Of a DNA stretch of 64,000 nucleotides, positions 51,678 to 63,595 are shown in pieces; the stretch's first letter is position 1, and every line of letters begins with the position of its first letter. The stretch comes from Cotesia glomerata (Eukaryota > Arthropoda > Insecta > Hymenoptera > Braconidae). The position numbers and the translations under genes were made by a program. Below the pieces are notes generated by a model. It ran no database searches, had not been told where the DNA came from, and was given only the letters and a program-made list of their open reading frames with translations. Where the stretch lies: positions 19,750,474 through 19,814,473 of the forward strand of contig NC_058159.1 of the NCBI RefSeq assembly GCF_020080835.1, given 5' to 3'.

Positions 51678-51923
51678 ATGCCAGATGTCATGACCGAAGA
51701 CACATCTGTACTGACGTCTGTGAGCTTAGAACAATTTGGAGATCTGATGGAAGACGACGGAGGAGGTCCTGTCCACGGAGGTGATCCGATGCTGTCATCA
51801 CCACACTTGCCACCTCTAAGCCCACCTGAATCCGCATGTCATACTCTACCGGATGAAGACACTCTTGGTAGCCTGGCACCTACATCATCAAATTCATCAA
51901 CTGAAATGGATATAGTGGCATAG
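51678..51923 (+). CDS. Mitf: Mitf terminal exon, C-terminus
   Basis: It follows ATTATTACAG and is read in phase 0 from the exon at 16328-16607. It encodes 81 residues rich in acidic, Ser and Pro residues. The segment FGDLMEDDGGGPVHGGDPML followed by SSPHLPPLSPPES parallels the conserved LMDD...DPLLSS segment near the end of vertebrate MITF/TFE proteins. EDTSVLTSVSLEQ fits the acidic region just before it. The stop is TAG at 51921-51923. No Met start should be assumed, since the ATG at 51678 is internal to the gene. Confidence rests on the C-terminal motif, the splice site, and the match in strand and phase with the upstream exon. Confidence 0.82.
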   Translation: MPDVMTEDTSVLTSVSLEQFGDLMEDDGGGPVHGGDPMLSSPHLPPLSPPESACHTLPDEDTLGSLAPTSSNSSTEMDIVA

Positions 51924-52545
51924 CTGGTTGCGGCGCTTACTCATCATGTATCTTGAAAGACTCATCCTTATTACAAATTAATTTCTTATACATAATATAG
52001 TCAATTGTTATGCTATTGTAAATAATTGTTATAATCATTCAATTAAAAAAATTTAAGAGTAATAGGGTAGTTTATCGAAAACTTTACTGCCTGTCAATTT
52101 TGCAGTATATTCGAACAGTCAGCTATTTCAGTTGAATAAATATAAAATGTATGGATGTGCTGATGTTTTTAAATTAACTTCTGTAGGCATAAAATTTTAA
52201 TATTTTGCAATGTTAAGATTGGCATTGTTACATTTCTACTGAAATATTCGTATCAAATAAGACTCTAAAATTACTATTTTGACTTATCCATCTAGAAAAT
52301 ATTGTTGTCTATAACAGTTATGTGTTACATTTATATTCATCGTTGATTGTCAAAGAACATATTTTTAATAGTATTCTGTATTTTTTCATCTGCTACTATT
52401 TGGATGAAATAATTTATCTGTAAATATTATTGTTATTCTATCCATAACGGAAATTTTAACAACAAACATAAATATCGGTAGAAAAATTGCTGATTTAAAT
52501 AACTATGCACAAGAAGGTTGTTGAATAAAGAATCAAAAAATGAAT
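51924..52545 (+). other. Likely Mitf 3' UTR
   Basis: AT-rich sequence free of recognised repeats after the Mitf stop. Poly(A) signals AATAAA occur at 52135-52140 and 52524-52529. The second, followed by an A-rich stretch, is the better candidate for the gene end. Confidence 0.55.
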
Positions 52546-53388
52546 TTATTTTGAAAAATGTAATTTTTCTAATGAAGTGTTATGAAAAAACGTTTCGAGT
52601 AGAAACCGTTTAAGTGCCTTAAGAGTTATTGCCGTATTTAAACTTTTTATGTTGATCATAGTTAATATTATTGTACAATCATATATATTTATGAGAATAT
52701 ATTGTAAATCATCCCGTGAAAAAATTTTCTGATATGGCCTGATGTGGGTTGATGTGATCATATATGGCCACGTCAGGCATTATATGAGAAAAAAAAATTT
52801 CATATATTTTCGAGCAAATGTGTACGTAAATTATCATATCGTATTAGACTCAAGTTGATTAAATAGTCGATAAAACTAAAAACTAATGATAGATGAGGTC
52901 TTTAGAAGGGTGAAAGAAAAGGTTTTTATTTGAAAACTTAATACCTCAAACTAAACTTTTTTATAAACCTCACTAAAAGTGGTACCGACAAATTGATCTA
53001 ACTGAAAACTGATCGGACTGACAACTGATTACTTCAAGTGCTAATAATAATTGAAATAAGTGTGGGGTTACGAGTCGAAGCCCCGGTTGGAGTTGGGGAA
53101 AAAGCACGTAAAAAAAACAAACTGTTTTAGGAATTCGGTAAAAAATGATTTACACTAGTCACAAAAATTAAGGGATAAAAAAAAAATTTCAAATTTTTAG
53201 ATGATTTTCAACGAGCTGTAACTCCAAGGAAAATGGTCGTACAGAAAAAATAAAAAAAGCAAATTGTAGCTCCAAGTGTCTAGGTCTCAAACATGATCAT
53301 GAAAATTTTTTGTCATGTCCAGGTCTGCTGAAATCCTAAGAAAACTACCGAAGAAAAATTTTTCCAAATTTTTTCTCGTCTAAAAAAA
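52546..53388. other. No gene recognised
   Basis: AT-rich downstream flank. A small imperfect palindrome around 52733-52785 (GGCCTGATGTGG...CCACGTCAGGC) is visible. Confidence 0.45.
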
Positions 53389-55000
53389 GGTTTACGGGCT
53401 TCAAAAAAATTTTTTTCATTGTTTCTTTTCAAAGCTCAATTAGATAATTTAATGCTCTTTAATTAAACGTAATCAAAAAGCCTGTACGATGATTTGCCAC
53501 GGATTTATCGTCAATCAAAGCAAAAAAGTTCTTTTTGACTTTGATAATTAATAACTCTGAAAATAATGATCGTATAGAAAATCTAAGGAAGGTTTTGAAA
53601 ATTACACGATATTCTCTATAAGAAACTGTAAACGGCTGTTAAAAAAAAAAAATTTTTTTGAATTAAAAACTCGGACTGAAAAAAAGACAAAAATTCGCAT
53701 AATTAAGGATATTTGGATATCTTGGTATAACTTTGGATAAAATGGATGAACGGAGGATATCGTCGGTAATTTTTTTAACCTCAAAGTGCCCCCTAAAATC
53801 TCTGAAAAATTCAAAGCGCTGCGATTTTTTTTTCATAGTGCCCCGAAGCTTCAAATTCTTTGTTTTCGCAAAAATCACCAGTGTGAGCATTTTTCAATGA
53901 AAAAATTTTTTTTTCTCAAAAATCTTCATTTTTTTGATCAAAGAAATTAACTGTTTAAGAAATTTGAAAAAAAAAAAAAAATAATATTTCAATTTTTTTT
54001 GAAAATTTTCTTGATTTTTTTCAAACTTTTCTCGACTTTTTTCGACTGCTGTCTTACCGAAGGCATTAACGTTACCCAAAGCGTATATCGTAGAAGTTGC
54101 TAGGTCCCATTTACGCTTCTTACACACACTTGTGTATGTGCGCGCGTGTTTGTATGTGTTTTTTCGTGCATGTGCGTATCTGTGTGTGTATGTGTGTGTG
54201 TTCGTTTCTGAAAACACACACACAAACAATCGTGCACACACACAAGCTTCTTAAGAAGCGTAAATGGGACCGAGAAACTTCTACGAGATACGCTTTGGGT
54301 AACGCTAATGCCTTCGGTAAGACAGCAGTTGAAAAAATTCCAGAAAAGTTTGAAAAAAATCGAGAAAATATTCTAAAAAAATTGAAATTTTTTTTTTTTT
54401 TTTTCAATTTCTTAAACAGTTAATCTCTTTGATCAAAAAAATAAAGATTTTTGAGAAAAAAAAATTTTTTTAATTGAAAAAATGAATAAAAATCGCAAAA
54501 TTGCTCATAATGGTGATTTTTGCGAAAACAAAGAATTTGAAGCTTCGGGGCACTATGTAAAAAAAATCGCAGCGCTTTGAATTTTTCAGAGATTTTAGGG
54601 GACACTTTGAGGTTAAAAAATTACCGACGATATTTTCCGTTCATCCATTTTATCCAAAGTTATACCAAGTTATCCAAATATCCTTAATTATGCGAATTTT
54701 TGTCTTCTTTTCGGTCCGAGATTTTAATTCAAAAAAAATTTTTTTTTTAACAGCCATTTACAGTTTCTTATAGAGAATTCGTGTGATTTTCAAAACCTTC
54801 CTTAGATTTTCTACACGATCATTATTTTCAGAGTTATTAATTATCAAAGTCAAAAAGAACTTTTTTGCTTTGATTGACGATAAATCCGCGGCAAATCATC
54901 GTACAGGCTTTTTGATTACGTTTAATTAAAGAGTATTAAAATATCTAATTGAGCTTTGAAAAGAAACAATGGAAAAAATTTTTTTGAAGCCCGTAAACCG
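53389..55000. repeat. Large palindrome, arms of about 730-760 bp
   Basis: 53389-54120 and about 54257-55000 are inverted copies (GGTTTACGGGCTTCAAAAAA at the outer ends, CATTTACGCTTCTTA at the inner ends). They surround a 100-130-bp centre of TG/CA and TGTA repeats. ORFs listed over it are shadows of the arms. The right arm ends abruptly at the broken 3' end of R1-clade copy 4. Confidence 0.8.
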
Positions 55001-55002
55001 TT

Positions 55003-57197
55003 TCGTGCGAGACTAGCCCTCACTACTGACGCTTTGGTACTGACATGTTCCACTTGCTGCTTGAAGTTGAGTCGGGCATCAAGCATCACTCCCAAATATC
55101 GGATATAAGGTTGTAATGTGATTTCTTGTTCGCCGACTTTCAGCTTAATGGTCTTACTACTTTTCTGCTGGTAATAAGTACTGCCTCAGTCTTGTGTTGC
55201 GCCAGTTGCAGGTTCACTGCGTCCATCCACCGGTTAACGTGCTCAAAAGTGAGATCAAACATATAATTTATCTCGTCAAGGTGTTTGGCAACAATCACTA
55301 CGGCTACGTCATCTGCATATGCTACGAGTTTGACGTTTCTTAGCAGAGTTAGTCTTAATAGACCGTCATACATAATGTTCCACAGGAGCGGGCCTAGAAC
55401 TGAACCTTGCGGTACCCCTCCAGTAATATCATACTCCCTCGGACCGTTCTTCGTGTCATACTTCAGGACCCTGTTTTCAAAGTAGCTTGCTATGATCTTA
55501 TGCAGGTATTCTGGTACATTCTTCTCTTGGAGGGCCTGCATGATGCATTTCCAATTGGCGGAGTTGAAGGCGTTTCTGATGTCTAGTGTCGCCACCAGGC
55601 AATACTTCTTCGTTCCACCTTTCCATCTGGTTCCTGCGATTGCTTCCTTGGCCGAATCAACAACCTGTTTGATTGCGTCCAAGGTTGATCGTCCTTTCCG
55701 GAATCCATACTGATTGTCTGCCAGGAGTGGGTCAACTACTGCTTCAATTCTCTGGTGAATTATGCGCTCAAATATCTTACCCGCCGTATCGAGCATGCAA
55801 AGTGGTCGGTAAGATGACGGTTCTTCTGGTGGTTTCTTCCCTTTAGGTAACAGTACCAATCGTTGCTGTTTCCACTTACGAGGAAAAGTCCCCTCCTTGA
55901 GGCATGCATTATAAGCGTCGAGGAATAATGTTGGAGCTGCCTTTATGATGGTTTTCAAGGCTATATTAGGGATTCCGTCCAATCCCGGCGCTTTATTATT
56001 CCCTACACGGCTACAGGCCTCCAGCAGTTCTTCTTCAGTGACAGGTGGAATGTCGTCCAGTTCGCCTGGGAATAGTGCAGTGACGATTTTCTGGAGAAGT
56101 TGAGGACACGTAGGTGATGGCATTTGTTGTTTTTTTAGGTGGGTCATAACCACCTTATAAGGCCTACCCCACACGTCTTTATCCACCTCGTTGATGAGCT
56201 CTTTCCAGCATTGTCTCTTACTATTCTTGATAGCTTTGTTCAATGATCGACGGGCTTTTTTGTATTCTGCGACCAGCTCCGCAGAGTTAGGTCGTCGATA
56301 GCCACGCTGGGATATTCTTCTTTTCTTTAGACACTCTTTCCGAAGAACACTGATGTGGTCGTTCCACCAGTGCACTGCCGGGCGTTGGCTTATGCTGTGT
56401 TTCCGGACCATACTGGCGTCACAGGCCTGGACAACTCTTTTCATCAGGTCCTTGGTCATTTCTTCTGCGGATCCAGTAGTAATCGGTTCACTATTAAGGG
56501 CTATTACCAATGTGCTTGTGTCAAAAGGCTTCACTTTCCATCCAATGGTATTGAATGACTTGATTGGTCTTCTTGTATTCCGGTCATGTGATATTTCCCA
56601 GAGAATTGCCTTGTGGTCACTGGCTGTGTAGATATCCATCACCTTCCGGTCGTATTTCCCACTGATGAGGCTGCTCCTGACGAAAGTGAGATCTACGATA
56701 GAGCTTGCTTCTCCTTTAGTATAGGTTGGCGTATCACCACTGTTGAGCTGGCCTACATCTAGTGTAGAGAAAGCTTCTAGGAGTGCTTTTCCTCGCGCAT
56801 TTGTCTGCTTGCTGCCCCAGTCTACTGCCCAGGAGTTGAAGTCACCGGCAATCGCGACCGGATAGTGCTGCTTGGCGTCCTCGGTCAGTTTTTCCAAGAA
56901 TTCAGTGAATTCAACAATGGATAGGCTAGGTGGTGCATAACAGCTGTAGAAACGGATGCCGTTAACTGTTGCTGCTACAAAGCCGGCATTATCATTGTTA
57001 ACTACACTCTGGAAGGGATGCTTACCACAAGACCAGATGACAGCCTTGGTGGTGCTGTCAGATTCCCAAGGCTGGGTATTCAGGTATCTGTATGGCTCTG
57101 CTATCATTACTAAGTCTAACTCTAGTTCTCTTGCTGTTTGCATAAGCAGATCATGTGCAGCTTCGCAATGGTTTAGGTTTAGCTGCAATATCTTCAT
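55003..57197 (-). pseudogene. R1-clade LINE ORF2, endonuclease intact, RT truncated
   Basis: Open for 685 residues from MKILQLNLNHC (57197). The APE endonuclease has N7, E34 (AEPY), D119/N121 (GDFNSW) and D194/H195 (ASDH), all catalytic positions present. RT motifs are NNKAPGLDGIPNIALK, NQYGFRKGRSTLDAI, LDIRNAFNSANW, GGVPQGSVLGPLLWN and YADD (residues 627-630). A small deletion at about 55155 (after ITSRKVV) shifts the frame. The remaining homology (KVGEQEIT, RYLGVMLDARLNFKQQ) continues in another frame to 55005, where the element ends. Confidence 0.9.
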
Positions 57198-58567
57198 GTT
57201 TGTTTATTTGTTATCTTCTGGAGTGCCTCTTTAAATACTGGGCACCTGGATGCGCCGGCATGATTAGCCGAGTTCTCCGCACTTTGATCCGCGCATAATA
57301 CACATTTCGCTGGGTTTTTGCATTCAGCAATCTTGTGTCCCTCTTGTCCGCACCTAATACATAGCTTAGACCGATCCACATTGCTCTTGCACTGGGATCC
57401 AAGATGTCCAAAGTGCCAGCACTTGAAACATTGGATTGGTCTCCTCGTAGCTCGGATTCGGCAGTTGGCCCAGCCGATCCGGACTTTACCGCTTCCTGTC
57501 AATATCTTCCGCGCTGCAGCTGCTGGTAGTGTCACAACAGCTGTTTGAGTACCTCTGTAGGCCTTATGAATCTTAATTGTCCCTAGTGGTATCTCGCAGG
57601 TTTCTCCGATTTCCGTTTGCAAGGCAGCCTGAATATCCTCCTTGGTTGTGGTACCGTCAAGATCTCGGATTTCGACGTCTTCCTGTGGCCCTTTGCAGAT
57701 TACCTTTGCGTCTTCTTGGAGGATGTCCGCGATGGTCTTCTGTAAGGCTTGGCCTCGGTCAGCGCTCTTCCTCGAAAGCGTAATCAGCAAGCTCCCGGTC
57801 CTAGTTCTTTGGATCTTATCCACTGTAGTACGGACCTGTTCGTCAGGGACGTCCTGCTTTATTCGCTTCAGAATTTCAGCATGCTTTGCCGTCTCTGCGG
57901 GGCGGATGATCAGTGCGTCCGGCCTGATCCGTTTGCGCGGTTCTTTCCGATTAGGCTCTGGCCTGGACTTCTTCGGCGGTTGCTTCTGGAGCTTTTCTAC
58001 TGCTTGCTCTCTCTTGGACTTCCTTGACTGGACTTTTTGCCATTCATTCACCTCCTTTTTTCCGCCGTTCTGTGTTACCGCGTTTTTCGGGGGACTTGGT
58101 TTAAGGTCCTTCTTCTTCTTAGTACGGCTGGTCATTAAGTCTGGGGAATTTCGTTCTTTCCTTTTCCCGGGCCTGATATCAGTTCCAGTTTCCTCTCCGT
58201 CTTCAACAACTGACTCGAAGTCACCCTCGCCACCTGTGTCCATCTCCTCGACAAACGTGTCGGCTTTTGCTGGTGAAACCGCTGTCACACTCGTCTTCAT
58301 CACGATATTACCGTGTTGTTGTTGGATCTCCTGCCATTCTTGGTCCAGTTTTTTGAACCTTCTCAGGGCACTGCAGATGTTCGTCGACTTCGACTTGATC
58401 TCCTTGTGGACATTTTGCTTGGTTTGGAGAAAGTCCTGCAGTCCACTGACTAGCTTCTCCAGATGTGCCAGCGCATCTGTCCTCTTCATCTTTGCACTAA
58501 GTAGCAGTGCGTCTTGCTGGGCATGAGGCCCGTTTTCACTCTTGTTTGTTTCCTGTGCATTACTCAT
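57194..58567 (-). CDS. R1-clade LINE ORF1, Gag-like protein, intact
   Basis: 457 residues without lesions, the longest intact Gag in the window. It has an N-terminal helical segment (about residues 25-90) and an acidic middle (EEMDTGGEGDFESVVEDGEE as the core). A basic proline-rich linker (KQPPKKSRPEPNRKEPRKR) precedes a conserved central domain. Three C-terminal zinc knuckles follow: CFKCWHFGHLGSQC, CIRCGQEGHKIAEC and CVLCADQ...H...C. The role is binding element RNA and assembling the retrotransposition particle. Its stop overlaps the ORF2 start (ATGA). It differs from the copy 2 Gag in the acidic middle by extra residues. Confidence 0.9.
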   Translation of the reverse strand: MSNAQETNKSENGPHAQQDALLLSAKMKRTDALAHLEKLVSGLQDFLQTKQNVHKEIKSKSTNICSALRRFKKLDQEWQEIQQQHGNIVMKTSVTAVSPAKADTFVEEMDTGGEGDFESVVEDGEETGTDIRPGKRKERNSPDLMTSRTKKKKDLKPSPPKNAVTQNGGKKEVNEWQKVQSRKSKREQAVEKLQKQPPKKSRPEPNRKEPRKRIRPDALIIRPAETAKHAEILKRIKQDVPDEQVRTTVDKIQRTRTGSLLITLSRKSADRGQALQKTIADILQEDAKVICKGPQEDVEIRDLDGTTTKEDIQAALQTEIGETCEIPLGTIKIHKAYRGTQTAVVTLPAAAARKILTGSGKVRIGWANCRIRATRRPIQCFKCWHFGHLGSQCKSNVDRSKLCIRCGQEGHKIAECKNPAKCVLCADQSAENSANHAGASRCPVFKEALQKITNKQT

Positions 58568-59108
58568 ACTTTTTAATTTACCAGCGCATCGTACGGAGTG
58601 GAGCGGGTTGCCATAACTCGGAACGGGTGTACCCTCGGAGATAGTACTCCTACCCCAGTTCCCTGAGGCCTAGCCGACACTTAGCCAGTCCCGGAATACA
58701 CGGACAGACTAGACTCGCTCGGAGCGGTGAAGATTCCGATCTCTAACACTCACTGCGTACTTCCTGATCAAGGCCCGAAGTGGCTGGCTCCTGATCCACT
58801 GCTGCAACTTACACCTCGGTAGAGCAAGCTCACATCAGCCGTGGCCTGCATCGTCGGAAACTACGATACAGGTTCCGGTCACTCCCAGTGGGTCACAGCA
58901 GAGAACGATCGTCTTGTTAGGTCAGTTAGTGTGACCAACCCATTAAAGGGGAGTTTTGTCCACGGGAGCGTATTTTGTTTGGTTATTTTGCTTTGCTCCT
59001 ACCCGCTGTACCTCATCAACTAAGAGATGAAGTGTCATCCAAGGACAGCGAGCGTTCTCCCATCCGCTCGGGGAGACGCGCCCGGTAGCAGTATCTCTTC
59101 TGCCCCGA

Positions 59109-60248
59109 GTGTGTGTGTGTGTGTGTGTGAGTCTGTGTGTGTGTATGCGTGTGTGTGCTTGTGTAAGTTATGATAGAACCTCATATATTTTTAGATGATC
59201 AGCTGTCAATGGGTTCAATTTTCATGGTACTAGTTATCGTGAGATAAGATTCCTGAAAACAGTGATCATTTAACTCAACAATTTGTCGGAGAATTTCAGA
59301 ATTGTATTCGGTAAAAAAATTTTTTAGGGGCATATCAAGCGATACTAAGATATATTTAAAATCGTGCCAGATATATTCTGATAAAACCTGATATGCCCAA
59401 CTCTGGCTCTAAATGGCTAATTTTCAAATGAAGCCACAGCAGGACATATCATAAATCAAATTGTATCAGAAAATTTTTTTACAGGCTTATCAAAACAATT
59501 GCATAATAAAGGAAAAAACAGTATTAAAATATAGTCTTTTTTATTAACATAAAATAAAATAATCTAAAAACAATAAACCTTCCAAGTCACATTCCTAAAA
59601 CTTTATAATATATATGTAATTGCAAGCACACCTTTTTCTTCTCATTTTTCAGCTCTTCACATTCAGCAATATGAATAATCGATTCTCTTTAATTAAGTTA
59701 ATATATTCCAATTCAAAAACATAAACATCAGGTGACGTTAGCAATTTTAATTTTGTTGATTATTTTTAAGGAACAAATCATCGATAATTTAGACTGATTT
59801 ATAAATTGAGCTTCTGGTAACTTTTTTTATATGTCCACGCTACAAACTTTTCTTAAGCTCATTTTATTCATAATTATTATTATTTAATTTTCTCGGGGTA
59901 CAAAACACACGGAGAAAACAAAACATCATTGGTTAGTATTTTAAACAGTAGTTAGTAATTTATTGATGACAATAAATGTTAGGTGTGTTAGGAAAATGTG
60001 TATTGAACGCCTAATAGTTGATGTCTGTACACCACTGAGTACTGTGCAGAAAGTACTCAGTCGGGTGCTAATATCGTCACCCGATTGAGATTTTTTGAAC
60101 TTGAAAAACGATGTCGCACTGTAAACAATTCCGGTGTAAAAATAGATTCGGAGCACTTTACACGGCCGTGTAGTGTGAAATAACGGTGTAAGGTTTTATC
60201 GGTATACAATTTCTATCCATGTAATTTCAACACGGTATAATCTACTTT
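59109..60248. other. TG-rich tract, then no gene recognised
   Basis: 59109-59157 is an imperfect (TG)n, the target side of R1-clade copy 4. The rest is AT-rich, with a patch around 60000-60110 (GTGTACACCACTGAGTACTG) that I cannot assign. Confidence 0.5.
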
Positions 60249-60406
60249 TTAACTTCCCGCTAAGAAAATTGAAAATTTTCAAAAATCGGAAAGTTATTGT
60301 TTTTACCCCGTTTTTCGAAAATCGAGTTTTCATTAGATCTCGACGTTTTGAGGTCCTAGAAAGCTTTTTTGACTATTTCCGCGATGGTGTCTGTATACCT
60401 GTAGTG

Positions 60407-60442
<36 letters not shown>

Positions 60443-61092
60443 GTATGTAAACCTCCCATAACTTTTGAACGGCTCGACTGATTCGATCGCAGTTGACGCC
60501 ATTCGAAAGGGTTCAACTGAATTTAGATTCTGAATACAAATTGGACCGATTCGGACCGATAGATTTTGAGAAATCTTAAAAAAACTGCGAGAAAAAATTT
60601 TGTCAAATGTGGTTTTTTTTTAATAACTATCAAACGGCTTGACCGATCAATTCCAAAAACTAATCAGCTCTTAACATCAAAAAACCACATCGATCGTCAC
60701 CAAGCCGGTCAAAATCGGTTGACTCGTTCGTGAGTTATCGTTGACGACAGAAATCGAAAAAAAAGTGTTTTTTTCGAATTACACCAAAATTTCCGGTCTG
60801 ATCAATTTGTGTTTAAAAATATATCATAGAATTTGAAAAACTGCGTCGAATTCCGCTTATCACGTGAAAATAGGTTTATTCATTCAAAAGTTATTGCGGT
60901 TTGAAAATTCAAAAAATAGTGTTTTATTAAACTTCAATCAGACTTTTGAGCTCGGAGAGCTTAATACTACACGAAAATTATATCTTTGAGCTTGAAGCTC
61001 AAAAACATAATAAGTGCAATTTTGAGCGCTTAGTTACAAGAGTAGCGGAAAGTTGCAGGGATGGCCTTTAGGGTTAGCCGTTTTCCTAATTT
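60249..61092 (+). repeat. TTAACTTCCCGC-family repeat, tandem copy 1
   Basis: TTAACTTCCCGC start, (TG)n at about 60404-60441, ending GGCCTTTAGGGTTAGCCGTT. The next copy follows directly. Confidence 0.8.
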
Positions 61093-61243
61093 TTAACTTC
61101 CCGCTAAGAAAATTGAAAATTTTCAAAAATCGGGAAGTTATTGGTTTTACCCCGTTTTTCGAAAATCGAGTTTTCATCGGATCTCGCCGTTTTAAGGTCC
61201 TAGGAAGCTTTCCTGACTATTTTCACAATGAGGTCCGTACGTC

Positions 61244-61296
<53 letters not shown>

Positions 61297-61998
61297 AAAT
61301 CTCTCGTAACTTTTGAACGGCTTGACCGATTTCATCGCGGTTGGTGTCATTCGAAAGGGCTTTGTCAAACTTATTCCTATATTCAAACTAATTTTCTGTA
61401 AGTTAGAACCGATTCGGATCAGTAGAATTCGGAAAATTGCAAAAAAAGTGAAAAAAAGTGACAAAAAAAGTTTTTTTTTAATTTTTTTTAAATATCTTCG
61501 AATTGGCTGAACCGATCAACTTCAAAAACTAATCTACTTTTAACCTTGAAATCTCGCATCGATCGCTACTTAGAGCGTCAGAATCAGTTGATGCGTTCGT
61601 GAGATATCGTTGTCGAAAAAAATCGAAAAAAGTGTTTTCTTGTAATAACTCCGAAATTTTTTATCAGATCATTTTTTTGTTCAGAATTATTTATAGAGCT
61701 CAAAAAACTACATTGATCGCCGCCTACCGCGTGAAAATCGGTTGATTTATTAGAAAGTTACAGCAGTTTGAAAATTAGAAAAATCGTGTTTCATCGAATT
61801 TTGTTAAGATTTTTGAGCTTGGAGAGCTCAAAAGCATAGCAAAGCTATCTCTTTGAGCTCGGAGAGCTTAAAATAACACAAATTGTATTTTTGAGCTCGA
61901 AGAGCTTGGAAACGTCATAAGTGCAATTTTAAGCGCCTAGGTATGGAATTAGCGGGAAGTTGCAGGGATGGCCTTCAGGGTCAACAGTTTTTCTAATT
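61093..61998 (+). repeat. TTAACTTCCCGC-family repeat, tandem copy 2
   Basis: TTAACTTCCCGC start, (TG)n at 61249-61290, ending GGCCTTCAGGGTCAACAG. Short ORFs spanning the TG tract are artefacts. Confidence 0.8.
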
Positions 61999-62004
61999 TT
62001 TTTT

Positions 62005-62164
62005 TTTATCTTCCAGCTAAGGAAATTGAAAATTTTCAAAAGTTGGGAAGTTGTTGGTTTCACTCCGTTTTTCGAAAATCGAGTTTTCAACGGATGTTGA
62101 CGTTTTGAAGTCCTAGGAGGCTTTCCCGAATATTTCCGCGATGATGTGTGTGTGTGTGTTTGTT
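62005..62164 (+). repeat. TTAACTTCCCGC-family repeat, third tandem copy, cut at its TG tract
   Basis: A degenerate start (TTATCTTCCAGCTAAGG) up to TGTGTGTGTGTTTGTTTG at 62145-62163. The rest of the copy is replaced by a minus-strand R1-clade LINE fragment. Confidence 0.75.
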
Positions 62165-63595
62165 TGTTTGTGACAAGGCTACCTTAACCTTTGTCTAACA
62201 GAACCAATCTCTGTCGCTTCCAAGCCGTCGGAAACGTGCCAGTTGCTAGTCATGCGTTGTAAGCGTTCAGTAATATATCTAAGTATTCCAGGGCTGCAAT
62301 CTTGATCACCGATACCGGGATACCATCAGGACCAGGTGCCTTTCCTGTCTTGAGAGTCATCGCCGCGTCCTGTAGTTCCCTGGTTGTGGAAGGTGTTACG
62401 CTGTTTTTTATATGATGTCTTCTTTCCCGTGGTAGGTGTTTGGGAAACAGTTCCGCTACGATGCTGCTCATTAAAGCAGGTGGTTTCGGCGCTTCTGGTG
62501 AAGCCTTTCCAAGTCGTTTGACGACAATTTTGGAGGCTTTACTCCGTATGTCTTTATCAAGATCGTTATAGATCTCTTGCCACAATTTCGCTTTGCTTGC
62601 TTTGACAGCCTGGTTTAGGTTCTTTTTGGCCTGCTTGTATTCGCTCGAATGTAGATCTTGATTGGGGGAGCGTTTCGCAGCTCTCGTTGCTAGCCGACGT
62701 AGCTTGTGGCATTTTTTTCGAAGTTCTGCTATGTCTGGTGACCACCAGTACGCCGGCCTGTGAAGACCCCGACTTTTTAGCCGCGGCATACAGGCGTCAC
62801 ATGAGGCAGCAATTTCTATCATCGTATTTAGTACTGTTTTTTCAGTCTTGCTGCATTTGGGATCGGGTTGTTCTGCAGAGTAGACCAGCTTTGTGTAAGG
62901 GACGTTTGTAGTGCCTCTAGGTCAAACTTTCTGGCGTTCCACTTCCGCTTAGAAAGGTCGCGTTGTGAAATCGAAGCAGATGCCAGTCTAACGTTGAATG
63001 TCACAAACTGGTGATCACTGCTACTGTGTTCTTCGGATACAGTCTATTCTTTAATCATGTTGGCAATCCTTGTAGTCGCAAACAAGATGTCGAGGATGGA
63101 TTTTTGGTACCCCGGTCTTCTAAAGGTCGTGGTGCTCCCGGTATTCAGCACTATGAGGTCGAGTCTAGCTGCGACGTCAGCGACTTCATTACATCTGTCG
63201 TCGGAGAAAGCAGCGCCCCATTCAGCCAATTTAGCATTGAAATCACCAGCTACGATGACTTCGCCGCCGAACTTAGTAATCGCATCTTTTCTATTTGCCA
63301 GTTTCTGTCAGAACACACTAATCCCTTCATTAGGTGAAGCTTATGAGGCAGGTTGTGGGGGTTTGAATCCAAACAAAACCAGCTCCACTTCCGCTGTTGT
63401 TGGTGGTGATGTTCTTTGTGTTCACAATCCAAATCGCTGCCGTGCCAGTTTCGTCGGTGAACTATGCTCTAAATTGAGGTTTAGATGTTGCTCGCAGATG
63501 AAGCAAACCTTGATCTTCTCTTCAAAGACTCATTGGCGAAGTAAGTTTTGCGCCAACGCACACCTGTTCAGGTTTCCTTGTAGTATGCGGGTCAT
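62165..63595 (-). pseudogene. R1-clade ORF2 remnant (second family): endonuclease and RT N-part
   Basis: The start is placed at 63595 (MTRILQGNLNRCALAQNLLR), soon followed by a stop. In other frames the endonuclease continues with VIVAGDFNAKLAEWGAAFSD (about 63245) and SSSDHQFVTFNVR (about 63020). The longest open stretch (62250-62822) has PAYWWSPDIAELRKKCH and KTGKAPGPDGIPVSVIK, the segment between endonuclease and RT and the first RT motif. TGTFPTAWKRQRLVLLDKG then reaches the truncation at about 62190. Many stops and frameshifts; non-functional. Confidence 0.82.

Larger units (their letters stand above)
55003..59108 (-). mobile_element. R1-clade non-LTR retrotransposon, copy 4 (5' complete, 3' truncated)
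   Basis: On the minus strand the 5' end (CTCGGGGCAGAAGAGATACTG) abuts a TG/CA tract at 59109-59157. A 5' UTR of about 540 bp (58568-59108) matches that of copy 2. ORF1 and ORF2 follow with an ATGA overlap. The element stops within RT at GGCTAGTCTCGCACG, where the palindrome arm begins. The 3' UTR, hairpin and A-tail are absent. Loss of the 3' end is unusual for target-primed integration. Confidence 0.85.

Noticed and set aside
54097..54423. ORFs with C/V/H-rich segments across 54.1-54.4 kb
   Set aside because: They fall in the TG/CA centre of the palindrome and mirror each other between arms.
57642..58526. 294-residue plus-strand ORF
   Set aside because: It is the antisense shadow of the intact minus-strand Gag ORF.
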